Origin: Pseudarcicella hirudinis | GTDB taxonomy: Bacteria > Bacteroidota > Bacteroidia > Cytophagales > Spirosomataceae | Reading direction: 5' to 3' | DNA length: 64,000 nucleotides | Assembly: GCF_900115665.1 (NCBI RefSeq) | Contig: NZ_FOXH01000009.1 | Location: 175,425 to 239,424 of the forward strand | Part shown: positions 49,857 to 59,204 of the stretch, one piece after another | Numbering within the stretch: the first letter of the stretch is position 1 | Layout: each line of letters begins with the position of its first letter | Program-made: the position numbers and the translations under genes | The notes under the pieces: model-generated | What the model was told of the DNA's origin: nothing | The model's database searches: none | Seen by the model: only the letters and a program-made list of their open reading frames with translations

Positions 49857-50309
49857 ATGAAAAACATTTTTACCGAAGAAACTTCCACAGAAGTAATCAA
49901 TCGCCTCAACAGATTAAATCAGGGCACAAAGCCACTTTGGGGGAAAATGACGGTTGCTCAGATGCTGGCACATTGCAGCGTCACGTATGAACTCGTTTAT
50001 GACAATAAACACCCTAAACCGAATGCACTTAAGCAGTTTCTGCTTAAGTTATTTGTGAAAAAATTAGTGGTTTCTGAAAAACCTTATCCTAAAAGCAGCC
50101 CTACAGCTTCGGAGTTTATAGTCAAAGATGACAAAGATTTTGATACTGAAAGAGCCAGACTGGTCAATTATATTAAAAAGACTCAGGAATTAGGTGAAGG
50201 ATATTTTGACGGCAAAGCCTCACACTCATTTGGTAATCTGACTAAAACAGAATGGAATAATATGTTTTACAAACACCTTGATCATCATTTAAATCAATTT
50301 GATGTATAA
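49857..50309 (+). CDS. DUF1569 (DinB-like) protein
   Basis: A 150-residue protein with WGKMTVAQMLAHCSVTYELV and a C-terminal WNNMFYKHLDHHLNQF; conserved His residues (H48-region and HLDHH) suggest a metal-binding four-helix DinB-like bundle. Function is unknown. It follows the hydrolase gene by 55 bases. Confidence 0.75.
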   Translation: MKNIFTEETSTEVINRLNRLNQGTKPLWGKMTVAQMLAHCSVTYELVYDNKHPKPNALKQFLLKLFVKKLVVSEKPYPKSSPTASEFIVKDDKDFDTERARLVNYIKKTQELGEGYFDGKASHSFGNLTKTEWNNMFYKHLDHHLNQFDV

Positions 50310-50388
50310 AAAAGTAATTGATTAAGAAAGTGTCGATTCCGACATCAAACAGAGATGTAAATAAAAGTTAAATAATTCGATCCATTTC

Positions 50389-50428
50389 AAAACAAAAGCA
50401 AGGTTAGAAATAGCCTTGCTTTTGTTTT
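50389..50428 (+). terminator. Strong terminator after DUF1569 gene
   Basis: AAAACAAAAGCAAGG (50389-50403) and CCTTGCTTTTGTTTT (50414-50428) form a perfect 15-bp stem with a T-rich end. The rest of the 340-base gap 50310-50650 shows no gene. Confidence 0.85.
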
Positions 50429-50650
50429 AGGACCCATTTCAATTAATCCTGTCAGTTGTGGAATTCATTTAATCTGCTGTAAATCAAATATTTAAGATAG
50501 ATTATTCTGATGGATACATTTAATCATTCAGAAAGCAGGTATGAGTATCATTGTAATCAGTCTGAAAAATATTTGAAAATAAATTTGCGCAACCAAATAG
50601 TTGCATTTATATTTGCAACCATATGATTGCATTAATTTAAATTAGCTTAT

Positions 50651-50977
50651 ATGGAACGAGATATATTTCAGGCGATAGCTGACCCGACGAGAAGAGCAAT
50701 ATTAGTGCTTATTGCCACACAGGCTATGACTCCCAATACGTTGGCGGAGCATTTCGATTCGACCCGTCAGGCAGTGTCAAAACACATTAAGGTCCTTACA
50801 GAATGTCGTTTGCTGGAACAGCAAAAAGTTGGCAGAGAGATTTATTATCATTTTAATCCGGTAAAAATGAAAGAGATAGACCAATGGTTGGAGCAATTCA
50901 AGGAACATTGGGAAAAACGTTTTAATCAGCTTGATCAGGTATTACTTAACTTAAATTCGAACAAAGATGAAAAGTAA
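50651..50977 (+). CDS. ArsR-family transcriptional regulator
   Basis: A 108-residue winged-helix protein ([19 protein letters not shown], then [42 protein letters not shown]). No metal-binding Cys cluster is visible, so it is of the metal-independent type that is usually paired with SRPBCC proteins. It overlaps the next gene by 11 bases, so the two are translated together. Confidence 0.92.
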   Translation: MERDIFQAIADPTRRAILVLIATQAMTPNTLAEHFDSTRQAVSKHIKVLTECRLLEQQKVGREIYYHFNPVKMKEIDQWLEQFKEHWEKRFNQLDQVLLNLNSNKDEK

Positions 50978-51461
50978 CCTTTTAATGAATTTTTCCGTTG
51001 ACAGGGAAAACAACAAAATTAATGTTGAAAGAGAGTTTGCAGCACCCATTTCAAATGTGTGGGCTGCCTGGACAAAAAGTGAACTGCTGGATCAATGGTG
51101 GGCGCCAAAACCTTGTGAAGCCAGAACCAAAATTATGGATTTTAAAGAGGGCGGGTATTGGCTTTATGCTATGATTATACCGGACGGGACAGTGCATTGG
51201 TCAAAGGTAGAATTTAAATCCATCGTACAATTGAAAAAATTTGTTTCACAGGTTGCTTTTTGTGATGAAGACGGTAATATTAATCTGGCTGCGACGAAAT
51301 CATTATGGACAAATGAATTTAGCGAAAGAGCTAATTCAACAATAGTATCTGTTGAATTGAAGTTCGACCAGCTTTCTGATCTGGAAATGCTTGTTGCGAT
51401 GAATTTTAAAGACGGATTTACTTCAGCCTTAGAAAACCTTGATAAGTTGCTAAATTCTTAG
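50967..51461 (+). CDS. SRPBCC/AHSA1-domain protein
   Basis: A 164-residue protein of the START/SRPBCC fold: [30 protein letters not shown] is the standard AHSA1 opening, and [18 protein letters not shown] the final helix. It is probably a ligand-binding or co-chaperone-like protein. Paired by overlap with the ArsR regulator, the usual arrangement in Bacteroidota. Confidence 0.88.
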   Translation: MKSNLLMNFSVDRENNKINVEREFAAPISNVWAAWTKSELLDQWWAPKPCEARTKIMDFKEGGYWLYAMIIPDGTVHWSKVEFKSIVQLKKFVSQVAFCDEDGNINLAATKSLWTNEFSERANSTIVSVELKFDQLSDLEMLVAMNFKDGFTSALENLDKLLNS

Positions 51462-51577
51462 GCAGAATAGTAAAGAATAGTTTGGCGCAAAAAGGTAAAA
51501 GGCATCACGTTGAAGTTTCGGTTATTTCAGATGTTAAAATAATAGAGTTACCCATTGCGCCAGATTTTAATCGTCTG

Positions 51578-52834
51578 TTATTTTCCTGAATGCTTAAGGT
51601 TTAAACTACGTACGAGAAATGGCAAAGTCAATCCTTGTCCGATAAGGGTAAATAGCACCACAACTACAGAAATAAATATAATCGTATTGCGTTCCGGGAA
51701 TGAACCTCCGTCACTTAGCGTAGTAGGTAAACCGATTGCAAGAGCAAGCGAAACAATTCCCCTCATACCCGACCAGCTTATAATCAGACTGTTCTTCAGA
51801 TCCAGCAAGGCATGTTCAGTAATCTTACCTCTGCCTTTCTGAAAAGCTTTCTCAAGGTTGACCTGTTGTGAAAATACCCTGGCCATCCGCAAGGCTAAAG
51901 CTACCACTGTAATGATAAAACCATACCCGATAAAAGGTAAGAGATTGCTTTTATCAATGCTGTTAACCACATAAGGAAATTGCAGGCCAATGAGGATAAA
52001 AATAAGGCCATTCAAAAGGAAAATGATAATATCCCATATAGATTTTGATTGTTGTTTTAAGTTTTCCGGAAAAACTTTATTACTGAATCGGGAAATTGCT
52101 AAACCCAGAATAACTACCGCAATAACCCCGGAAACATGAAAGGATTCTGCAGCGAGATAAGTAATAAATGGCATTAATAACATAAAACTAATGGTAACGA
52201 TATTATTGTCTTTTACACGTTTGATAATGACAGCCAGAATCTTACTCATAATAATTCCGATTAATAAGCCACCTGCCATCAGGATCACAAATTCCAGAGA
52301 TGCTTTCCAAAATATAAAAGCAGTTCCGGTTACGGCTGCAACGGCAAAGCGATAAGCAACCAGTGCAGAAGCATCGTTGACCAGACTTTCACCCTCAAGG
52401 ATTGTTGAGGTTTTATGTGCCAGACCAAGTCCTTTGGTGATGCTCATGGCAGCAACAGCATCAGTAGCAGAAAGAATGGCACCTAAAACAAAAGAAAGTG
52501 GCCAGGTCATACCCGGGATCAGATAATGAGCCACCAGCGCTATGCCTGAGGCAGTGATAAAAACCAGTGATATGGCTAAAGTGCTGATGGTATTGATATG
52601 GACTTTGAATTCTTTGAATGAAATATTAAAAGCGGCATCATATAGCAGGGGTGGCAGAAAAATAAGAAAAACTATCTCCGGATTTAAAGAAATATCAGGT
52701 AATGACGGAATAAAACCTACCGCAATCCCTGCTACAATCAATAACACAGGGTAGGGGAGTTTTATGTTGTCTGCCAGGGCAGATAAACCAATCATAACTG
52801 CCAGAATAAAAAGAACAATGCTATAGTTTTCCAT
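51578..52834 (-). CDS. Na+/H+ antiporter of the CPA1 family
   Basis: A 418-residue inner-membrane protein with about 11-12 helices. PPLLYDAAFNISFKEF and LSATDAVAAMSITKGLG...EGESLVNDASALVAYRFA include the conserved ND motif of CPA1 exchangers; SWSGMRGIVSLALAIGLP is the C-terminal signature. It exchanges Na+ or K+ for H+. It starts 3 bases after the stop of the TetR gene on the same strand, so the two form an operon under the TetR protein. Confidence 0.9.
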   Translation of the reverse strand: MENYSIVLFILAVMIGLSALADNIKLPYPVLLIVAGIAVGFIPSLPDISLNPEIVFLIFLPPLLYDAAFNISFKEFKVHINTISTLAISLVFITASGIALVAHYLIPGMTWPLSFVLGAILSATDAVAAMSITKGLGLAHKTSTILEGESLVNDASALVAYRFAVAAVTGTAFIFWKASLEFVILMAGGLLIGIIMSKILAVIIKRVKDNNIVTISFMLLMPFITYLAAESFHVSGVIAVVILGLAISRFSNKVFPENLKQQSKSIWDIIIFLLNGLIFILIGLQFPYVVNSIDKSNLLPFIGYGFIITVVALALRMARVFSQQVNLEKAFQKGRGKITEHALLDLKNSLIISWSGMRGIVSLALAIGLPTTLSDGGSFPERNTIIFISVVVVLFTLIGQGLTLPFLVRSLNLKHSGK

Positions 52835-52837
52835 AAT

Positions 52838-53443
52838 TTATGCTTTCAAAGAATTATATAATCCATCCCAGAGGTTTTTCAATTCATTTTTTTTCTTGTT
52901 AACCTGATTGCCAAGTATCAGATTCAGATTGGTTCCGTCACTCAGGTATATAAAAAGTTTGGCAACTTGTTCATTAGTCATGTCAGTACTGATCTCATTT
53001 TGTTTTCTGGCAAAATTTACCATATTTTTCCAGGCTTTCAGTTCTTCTTTTTGTAGCAAATGATGTTTTGCTCTGAATTTCGGCAGCATTCTTATGGCAT
53101 CAAACAGAAGATAATAAAAATTGCTGCTAAAAATTCTGTCTTTATCTTTCGGAAGAATTCTGGACATATTTTCCCTGCCTTCCTCAAATTTTTCAAGCAT
53201 ATCAAGGTAAAATGCCTGTAACGAATCCCGTGCAAGCGTATTGAAATCAACAGTCATCATTCCGGTAAAAAAATGGTTGATTACTTCTGAAAAAACTTCT
53301 TCTTTGCTGTTGAAATAGTGATAAAATGCACCTTTCGAAAGTCCTGTTTTATCAACAATTTCTTTCATGGTTACCTCTTTAAAACTCTTTTGCAGAAAGA
53401 GAGTAAGTGAAGTAAGTAAAATATGCTCTTTAGATTCGTTCAT
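52838..53443 (-). CDS. TetR-family regulator of the antiporter operon
   Basis: A 201-residue protein with a typical N-terminal HTH (TMKEIVDKTGLSKGAFYHYFNSKEEVFSEVI) and a helical C-terminal domain. Its start codon follows an operator-like palindrome by 2 bases, indicating autorepression with the downstream antiporter gene. The ligand is unknown. Confidence 0.9.
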   Translation of the reverse strand: MNESKEHILLTSLTLFLQKSFKEVTMKEIVDKTGLSKGAFYHYFNSKEEVFSEVINHFFTGMMTVDFNTLARDSLQAFYLDMLEKFEEGRENMSRILPKDKDRIFSSNFYYLLFDAIRMLPKFRAKHHLLQKEELKAWKNMVNFARKQNEISTDMTNEQVAKLFIYLSDGTNLNLILGNQVNKKKNELKNLWDGLYNSLKA

Positions 53444-53445
53444 AA

Positions 53446-53459
53446 ACCGACCATTTGGT
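53446..53459 (-). promoter_or_regulatory. TetR operator-like site
   Basis: ACCGACCATTTGGT is a partial palindrome of the ACCGACC-type sites seen upstream of many TetR genes. It lies immediately before the TetR start on the minus strand. Confidence 0.5.
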
Positions 53460-53690
53460 ATATAAATATAATAAATGGGTCAGGATTACAAAAAATATTT
53501 ATGCGGCTTGAAAGGAGACAACTTTAGAAATGATACAAGGCTAAAAGCAGAAGAGGGGAAATGTTATAATTTACTAATGTATATGCAGAAATATACTTGG
53601 TTTTGGTACTGCAAAGATGATAAGTTAGTTGATCTGGTAACAAAAAGCAATAACCGGAGAATATGCTCTATTGAAAAATGACTTATGAAA

Positions 53691-54149
53691 TCAATACTTA
53701 TTTAAAGTCAGTGTCTGCGTTTTTGTAATCCCTCCATTGTCAGAAATAAGCAACAATTCTATATTTTTTCCTTTAAGTGTGCCATTGCCCTTAACGGTAT
53801 AAATATTACCATCCGAATCTTTTACCGGTTCATTTATTTCGAAGTAATCCGGTTTTTTGACCAGAATATTACTCATGGTATATGAAGTAGTTCTGGCCTG
53901 ATCGATCCAGGAGGCTTCAGCCAAAATCAGACGACTTTCATTGGATAAGGTTAAAGTCAGGTAGCCTGGTCGGGTAGAGATAATTACTGCAAAGAAAGTA
54001 TTTACATAAGTATTCCCTTTAAAAGTAGAATCTGTTTTTCCCCGAAAATTTCCCGTGAAATTTTGTGTCACATTAATCAGATTGTCTTCTTTACAGGAAG
54101 AAAGAAGTACAATCAGTGCGATAAACAAGAGTAAAAGTCTGATTTTCAT
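53691..54149 (-). CDS. Small lipoprotein, function unknown
   Basis: 152 residues from the ATG at 54149; a longer frame begins at 54185 but would place 12 polar residues before the signal. The lipobox is LSSC with Cys19. The mature part is beta-rich with many Thr and Ser, resembling small lipocalin-like or DUF-type lipoproteins. I recognise no motif. It stands alone; upstream (54231-54274) is a hairpin-like structure. Confidence 0.7.
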   Translation of the reverse strand: MKIRLLLLFIALIVLLSSCKEDNLINVTQNFTGNFRGKTDSTFKGNTYVNTFFAVIISTRPGYLTLTLSNESRLILAEASWIDQARTTSYTMSNILVKKPDYFEINEPVKDSDGNIYTVKGNGTLKGKNIELLLISDNGGITKTQTLTLNKY

Positions 54150-54230
54150 ATGTTTGGTTTTTAAGGTGATAATGAAATCATTCAACCTTGGTACGCGGAA
54201 CAGTCTTATAAAAAGGAAGATTGTTGCAAC

Positions 54231-54274
54231 TAACAGACGTTGAGATATGTAATGAAGGTTGCATATCTCTGTTA
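54231..54274. repeat. Hairpin-forming sequence upstream of the cas operon
   Basis: GAGATATG (54242-54249) pairs with CATATCTC (54262-54269), with TAACAG/CTGTTA continuing the stem after a 5-base bulge. No T-run follows. It lies between the lipoprotein gene and the cas promoter; the rest of this 380-base gap has no gene. Confidence 0.45.
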
Positions 54275-54450
54275 CAAAACTTAAAAAAAGAAGAAATACC
54301 GGAAGAGGGAAGAAATAGATACTGTATTATGAATCAGAATATTTAGGGAATATTATTTGATTTTTATAGCATTGGAGTGGAAGAAAATCTGTAAAAAGAC
54401 AAAGTCTGTTAAGCTGCCCCGGTTAGGCAAACTACCGGATAATAAATTTT

Positions 54451-54482
54451 TTTGTCGATAGGTATTTATAATCATTCTTTTG
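54451..54482 (+). promoter_or_regulatory. Probable cas operon promoter
   Basis: TTTG (54451-54454), 20 bases, then TTCTTTTG (54475-54482), one mismatch from TAnnTTTG. Transcription would start near 54488, which rules out the TTG at 54480 as the cas6 start. Confidence 0.45.
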
Positions 54483-54530
54483 ATTAAATTGTTCGCAATT
54501 TACGATTTGTCACCTTATTTGATAAAATTT

Positions 54531-55325
54531 ATGCGAATTAAACTGCATCTTAAACCACTAACCCCTAATCCACAAGTCATGTGGAATTATCATTATCCTC
54601 TTGCATCCTGGTTGTACAGGATTATTGCTAAGGCAGATGCTGATTATGCCACTTTCCTCCATGGAAAAGGATATGTAGCCAGTAACGGAAAATCCTTTAA
54701 ACATTTCACCTTCTCAGATTTACACTTCAAGATGGGGAAGAAGTTAACGAATGGTTTTGAGATAGCTTCACCCAATGTACAATGGACAGTATCGTTTTTA
54801 ATAGACAAAACAGCAGAAAATTTCATTATTGGTCTTTTCAGGGATCAGGAAATAAGATTATTTAATCAGGAATTTGACGCTACGTTTATTATAGAACGTG
54901 TAGAAACCTTTTCTGAGCCGATAATCAGCAGTAGCACCCAGCTTTGGGCCTCATCCGCAATGGTGGTTGCTGAAAAAGTAAATGGTAACTATCAATACTT
55001 GGAACCAACAGATAAGCTATTTGAAAAATATTTGATTGATGGCTTAATTGATAAATACATCAGCATGAAGTTGGAAAGAGGAGAATCAATAGATTCAACG
55101 TTGAATGACCAGCATATTGCATTTAAACTGTTGGACACATCAAAGATGAAATCCAGAAAAGTAACTATTAAAGAAGGAGGAGGAGCCGCTACTGAAATAA
55201 AAGGATATCGTAACTTTTCTTTTGAATTAACCGCACCCCCGGAGATCATTAAAGTTGGACTTTATGGAGGGCTTGGTAAGTATGGTGCTACCGGGTTTGG
55301 TTATTGTGAGGTGGTTGAAAGCTGA
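54531..55325 (+). CDS. cas6: CRISPR endoribonuclease Cas6
   Basis: 264 residues from the ATG at 54531; the frame also opens at TTG 54480 but that codon lies in the promoter. The C-terminal Gly-rich loop VGLYGGLGKYGATGFGYCEV is the hallmark of Cas6, and the N-terminal MRIKLHLKPLTPN starts the first ferredoxin-like fold. A candidate general-base His is H28-region (WNYHYPLASW). It processes the precursor crRNA in the cytoplasm. It is first in the operon, ahead of cas8b. Confidence 0.9.
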   Translation: MRIKLHLKPLTPNPQVMWNYHYPLASWLYRIIAKADADYATFLHGKGYVASNGKSFKHFTFSDLHFKMGKKLTNGFEIASPNVQWTVSFLIDKTAENFIIGLFRDQEIRLFNQEFDATFIIERVETFSEPIISSSTQLWASSAMVVAEKVNGNYQYLEPTDKLFEKYLIDGLIDKYISMKLERGESIDSTLNDQHIAFKLLDTSKMKSRKVTIKEGGGAATEIKGYRNFSFELTAPPEIIKVGLYGGLGKYGATGFGYCEVVES

Positions 55326-55326
55326 T

Positions 55327-55473
55327 TTAAGAGTTTTGTGACTTCATTTGTTTAATTGCATCCTCTCTTTGTATTGGCTTTGCAATTTTACGAATTTCAT
55401 CCCAAGTCATCTCTGAAATAGTTTTTCCGGTGATTTTATTTACCACAGTAGTCTTTTCTGATGTCTTCTTCAT
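55327..55473 (-). CDS. Small opposite-strand ORF between cas6 and cas8b
   Basis: On the minus strand, ATG at 55473 opens 48 codons ending in TAA at 55327; the product is basic with MTWDEIRKIAKPIQREDAIK as a likely helix. A second, overlapping frame of 44 codons (55570-55436) starts upstream. I recognise neither. The natural-looking composition supports a real or recently decayed gene. Its placement just 2 bases after the cas6 stop and on the other strand is unusual. Confidence 0.35.
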   Translation of the reverse strand: MKKTSEKTTVVNKITGKTISEMTWDEIRKIAKPIQREDAIKQMKSQNS

Positions 55474-55594
55474 TAGCAATGTCAACCCGATGAAAAATTA
55501 TTTTACCTTGATCGTGATTCAAAGCTAATAATAGAAAACAAAAACTACTACTAAAACCAATGATTTTCATGAAATATTTATCCAAGACGTTAAA

Positions 55595-57442
55595 ATGCTA
55601 AAAGAACTAATACAATTTACCAACTCTATAGATGCTCAGTTTAAAGCAATTGGAATAATCCCTAAGGAGGGATTGCATATTAAGTTGAGGTTTGAAGAAA
55701 TAGATAATACATTATCTATTTCCAAAAATTGCCAATATGAGCTTTTTTCAAAAAAGGATAAAGAAGTCTCAGGTTTTTTGAAGAATATTGCCTCTTTAGC
55801 TCAACTGTCTTGGATGGTTAATACAAATAAATGTTTTGATTTGCCTTCTAAAGGTATTCATTCTTGTTCGCCTTACTGCTTAGCTTTTAAACGAGAATCA
55901 ATCAGAGGAGGAGCAAAGTTTAATGAAGCAAAAATTAAACTTTATGACAGAATAAACGCCTATTTTGATAAAGCTATTGAGTTATTAGATGATGATTCTG
56001 AGAAGCAAGGAGCTACAGTTTTTAGAAATGCCCTGAATAATGAAGATAAACTTAAATCTTTTCTTGACCAAATTAATGAATTTAATTCATTAAAAGACCC
56101 TGATTATATCGTGTTCTATCTTGATGTTCCTATTGAGAAATATAAAATACCAAACGATAAATATTTGGCTGGAAAATTATTTAATACGGAAGAATACAAT
56201 ACAGAAGGTTCAAATGGACTTGCTTATGGAACAAGCAATTTCTTCAATGGGTTTAATTCGAAGAAGCCATACCTGATACATCAGTCTGCTACCTTTGATA
56301 TAACAGGCCGTATATCAGCAGAAGATGCAAAGACTTTATATGAGTTTGAGACTATTGCCGGGCGTAGGTCTTTGCCAAATCCTTTGCCTATTTTTGTTTA
56401 TGAAGACGAAAGGAAAGAGTCTATTGCACTTTTCAAAGAAGATGCACTAGAAGGAGGGAATAGGAGAGGGTATCGTGAAATAATTGAAGAGTTACAGGAT
56501 AAACTTAAAAAAGAACTAGGGAATTATTATCTATTATTTTATCAGAATGGTGAAATTAAAGATTTTGATTTTGTAAGTAAATTTGAGTATAAATTAGAAA
56601 GTGAAAATGATAAGAGTTGGCAAGTAGAAGATCTTTTCGGTGGGAAATATACATATTCAATTTCTAATGTTTTTGAATTTGAACGAACAATTTTACCTGT
56701 CATTTTTAATAATGCATTAATTGTTAGGACTAAAACAGACTCAATGCTTTTTAAGTATTTTGATGATATTGATGCTCAATATTGTAAAACAGCAAATACT
56801 TTTTTATTAGTAATGACCTATCGAAAAGTACTGTACGACTTTATTTATAAATCTAATAGAACCGGGTTTACGCAGAAAATTTTTAAAGATATTATGCTAA
56901 CTGGAATTTTAGACGATATTAAATTAGATAAATTTGAAAATAATCATCATTCCGAAGACTCAAGCATTAGACAAAAATTAAATATACTTTTTAGTTTATA
57001 CCATAGTTTCCAACCATTTAAACAAAACACTCAGTTTATGTCAAATCAAATTATTGAACTACGCCAAAGCATTGATGAATTAGCTGAAGGTGTAACTAAC
57101 ATAAAATCAGATGCGGAGTTTGCTTTTGCGGCAGGTCAGGTTATCTACTATATATTAGCCAAAAGTAAATCTGAAGATAAATCTTATTCTCGTTTAGAAC
57201 CGTTTTTACAATTGACAGATTCTGAACGTTTAAAGCAAAATATTTCAAAAATATTCAATACTTACAAACATGAACGCTTTTCTGTAAGGTTTAGCAATCC
57301 ATTCGCCCAAATAATGGCATATAGTACAGAAGGTAATTTAAAAGATTTGATGCCTTTAATGCTCTCGGGATATTTCTCAAAAAACCAACTATTTAGTAAA
57401 GGCAAAGATGATAGTCAATCAGAAGCTGCATCTGTAGCATAA
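55595..57442 (+). CDS. cas8b: CRISPR effector large subunit Cas8b (Csh1-like)
   Basis: A 615-residue protein. It occupies the Cas8 position of a type I-B operon (cas6-cas8b-cas7-cas5-cas3). It has a SCSPYCLAF Cys pair typical of the Csh1 region, a central LYEFETIAGRRSLPNPLPIFVY stretch, and a helical C-terminal part (AFAAGQVIYYILAKSKSED) as expected for the fused small-subunit-like domain. It recognises the PAM and holds the non-target strand in Cascade. The DNA is more AT-rich than cas6 and cas1. Confidence 0.8.
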   Translation: MLKELIQFTNSIDAQFKAIGIIPKEGLHIKLRFEEIDNTLSISKNCQYELFSKKDKEVSGFLKNIASLAQLSWMVNTNKCFDLPSKGIHSCSPYCLAFKRESIRGGAKFNEAKIKLYDRINAYFDKAIELLDDDSEKQGATVFRNALNNEDKLKSFLDQINEFNSLKDPDYIVFYLDVPIEKYKIPNDKYLAGKLFNTEEYNTEGSNGLAYGTSNFFNGFNSKKPYLIHQSATFDITGRISAEDAKTLYEFETIAGRRSLPNPLPIFVYEDERKESIALFKEDALEGGNRRGYREIIEELQDKLKKELGNYYLLFYQNGEIKDFDFVSKFEYKLESENDKSWQVEDLFGGKYTYSISNVFEFERTILPVIFNNALIVRTKTDSMLFKYFDDIDAQYCKTANTFLLVMTYRKVLYDFIYKSNRTGFTQKIFKDIMLTGILDDIKLDKFENNHHSEDSSIRQKLNILFSLYHSFQPFKQNTQFMSNQIIELRQSIDELAEGVTNIKSDAEFAFAAGQVIYYILAKSKSEDKSYSRLEPFLQLTDSERLKQNISKIFNTYKHERFSVRFSNPFAQIMAYSTEGNLKDLMPLMLSGYFSKNQLFSKGKDDSQSEAASVA

Positions 57443-57479
57443 CTACTTTAATATTTTAAAAATTTAAAATCAAAATACT

Positions 57480-58415
57480 ATGTCAACAACATTTAATAAT
57501 CGTGTATTCGGATGCGTAGTCATCAAATCTATTAACTCAAATTATAACGCTGATTTTACTCATCAACCTAGGACTTTACCCGATGGAACTGTTTATGCCA
57601 CAGATAAAGCGTTAAAATATTCGATTAGAAATTATATAAGAAAAGCCTTCAGTGATGAAAATATATTTTACTTTAAGACATTATCTGCAGAAATGCAACC
57701 TCGAACACTTGATGAAACTTACGAATCAATTTTTGGGAAATATACAGAGGTTAAAGGAAAAGATGCTGAAAGTCAATTAAGGAAAGTTGTATTGAAAAAC
57801 TTACTCACCTGCCTTGATGTAAGATTATTTGGAGGTACTTATGCTGGAAAAACAAATTTATCTATTCATGGACCCGTTCAGATAACACATGGAATTGATC
57901 AATACAATTTAGGGCAAATTTATTCAGAACAGATAATGTCTCCTTTTCGAAATCCAGGAGAAAAAAATGCTGATTCAACTATGACTACACTTGGATCTCA
58001 ATCAAAATTGAGTGAGGGACATTATGTACATGGTTTTTCTGTTAATCCACACAATATTACCGATCATGTAAAACTATCAGATGGCACAGCTTTGCAATCA
58101 ACGGACATTGATAAATTAAAGACTGGGCTATCTCGCGGTGTTACTTTTTATGATTCTGCGGCAAAGTCAGGTTCAGAGAATGAAATGATGCTTTGGGTTC
58201 AATTGAAAGAAGGCTCAATGATAGTATTACCTTCATTTGTAGAGCTGGTAAAAATAAAAGCTGATAAAAGTATTGATTTAAGTGCTATTGCTGAAATTTT
58301 AGAGCGTAACCATATTGCTACCCATGTAGAAAAGATAGAATTGGTATATGATAAAACAGCAACAACAATTGTGGGGATACCAACAGGAACAATTATTACA
58401 GATATTAATCAATAG
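57480..58415 (+). CDS. cas7: CRISPR Cascade backbone subunit Cas7 (Csh2-like)
   Basis: A 311-residue RAMP-like protein. RVFGCVVIKSINSNYNADFTHQPRTLPDGT is the Cas7/Csh2 opening with the SNYNxD signature; VRLFGGTYAGKTNLSIHGPVQI follows in the expected place. It forms the crRNA-coating filament of Cascade. The start lies 37 bases after cas8b. Confidence 0.88.
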   Translation: MSTTFNNRVFGCVVIKSINSNYNADFTHQPRTLPDGTVYATDKALKYSIRNYIRKAFSDENIFYFKTLSAEMQPRTLDETYESIFGKYTEVKGKDAESQLRKVVLKNLLTCLDVRLFGGTYAGKTNLSIHGPVQITHGIDQYNLGQIYSEQIMSPFRNPGEKNADSTMTTLGSQSKLSEGHYVHGFSVNPHNITDHVKLSDGTALQSTDIDKLKTGLSRGVTFYDSAAKSGSENEMMLWVQLKEGSMIVLPSFVELVKIKADKSIDLSAIAEILERNHIATHVEKIELVYDKTATTIVGIPTGTIITDINQ

Positions 58416-58418
58416 GAG

Positions 58419-59204
58419 ATGGCAAAGCGCATATTATCATTTGACCTTCGTGCTAACTTTGCTTGCTTCAAGAAACCAGATGTAAATGATGGTATCATTC
58501 TCACTTTTAATTGCTTGCATAAACCTGCTTTATTAGGTATTTTAGGAGCAATTATTGGGTTAAAAGGCTATAATAAAAAAGGAGAATTTCCAGAATATTA
58601 TCAAGCATTTAAAGATTTGCCCGTTGGAATTGAACCACTTGAAGGATTTCACGAAAAAGGAAATTTTAGTAAAGCAATTATTAAATACACCAACACAGTT
58701 GGTTATGCGAATTCTGATGGGACACTAATTATTACCGAGCAGACTTTGATTAATCCCGCTTATCGTTGTTATGTAATGTTGGATGATACTATTGAATATC
58801 AAGCTAAATTGAAACAAAATTTATTGAATGGAGAATCTGTTTATTTGCCATATTTAGGTAAAAATGAGTTTTCAGCTTGGTGGAATATGAAATCTGTCTT
58901 AGAATATGACTATTCATTGTTTTCTGCAAAATCTGACTTTAAGATTAATTCTATTTTTGTTAGAGAATACCCTTTACACGACCGAAAGATAAGGCCTAAA
59001 TATTCGCCTTCACTTGGAACAATGATAAATCAGTCATCCTATATGTATTTTGAACGATTACCTATCGGTTTTGACGAAAAGCTTTATCAATATGAGCTAG
59101 GTGAATTTGCATTTACAGATTGGACTCTGAAACAAGATGCTGTTTTTGAAGATTTATATACAATTAAAAGTTTAGATAAGATTAAAGTGATACAATTGTT
59201 CTGA
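58419..59204 (+). CDS. cas5: CRISPR Cascade subunit Cas5 (type I-B)
   Basis: A 261-residue protein with the Cas5 opening SFDLRANFACFKKPDVN and LHKPALLGILGAIIGLKG (the helix after the first strand). The C-terminal part is divergent as usual. It caps the crRNA 5' handle. It starts 3 bases after cas7 and overlaps cas3 by one base (TGATG). Confidence 0.85.
   Translation: MAKRILSFDLRANFACFKKPDVNDGIILTFNCLHKPALLGILGAIIGLKGYNKKGEFPEYYQAFKDLPVGIEPLEGFHEKGNFSKAIIKYTNTVGYANSDGTLIITEQTLINPAYRCYVMLDDTIEYQAKLKQNLLNGESVYLPYLGKNEFSAWWNMKSVLEYDYSLFSAKSDFKINSIFVREYPLHDRKIRPKYSPSLGTMINQSSYMYFERLPIGFDEKLYQYELGEFAFTDWTLKQDAVFEDLYTIKSLDKIKVIQLF

Noticed and set aside
53475..53681. 68-residue frame divergent from the TetR gene
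   Set aside because: Starts beside the TetR operator but has no recognisable motif, an odd composition (many Cys, Trp, Tyr, Lys) and no supporting signal; not listed as a gene.
55436..55570. 44-codon minus-strand frame overlapping the 48-codon one
   Set aside because: Listed only in the finding; it may be the frameshifted first part of one gene and has too little support to be called alone.
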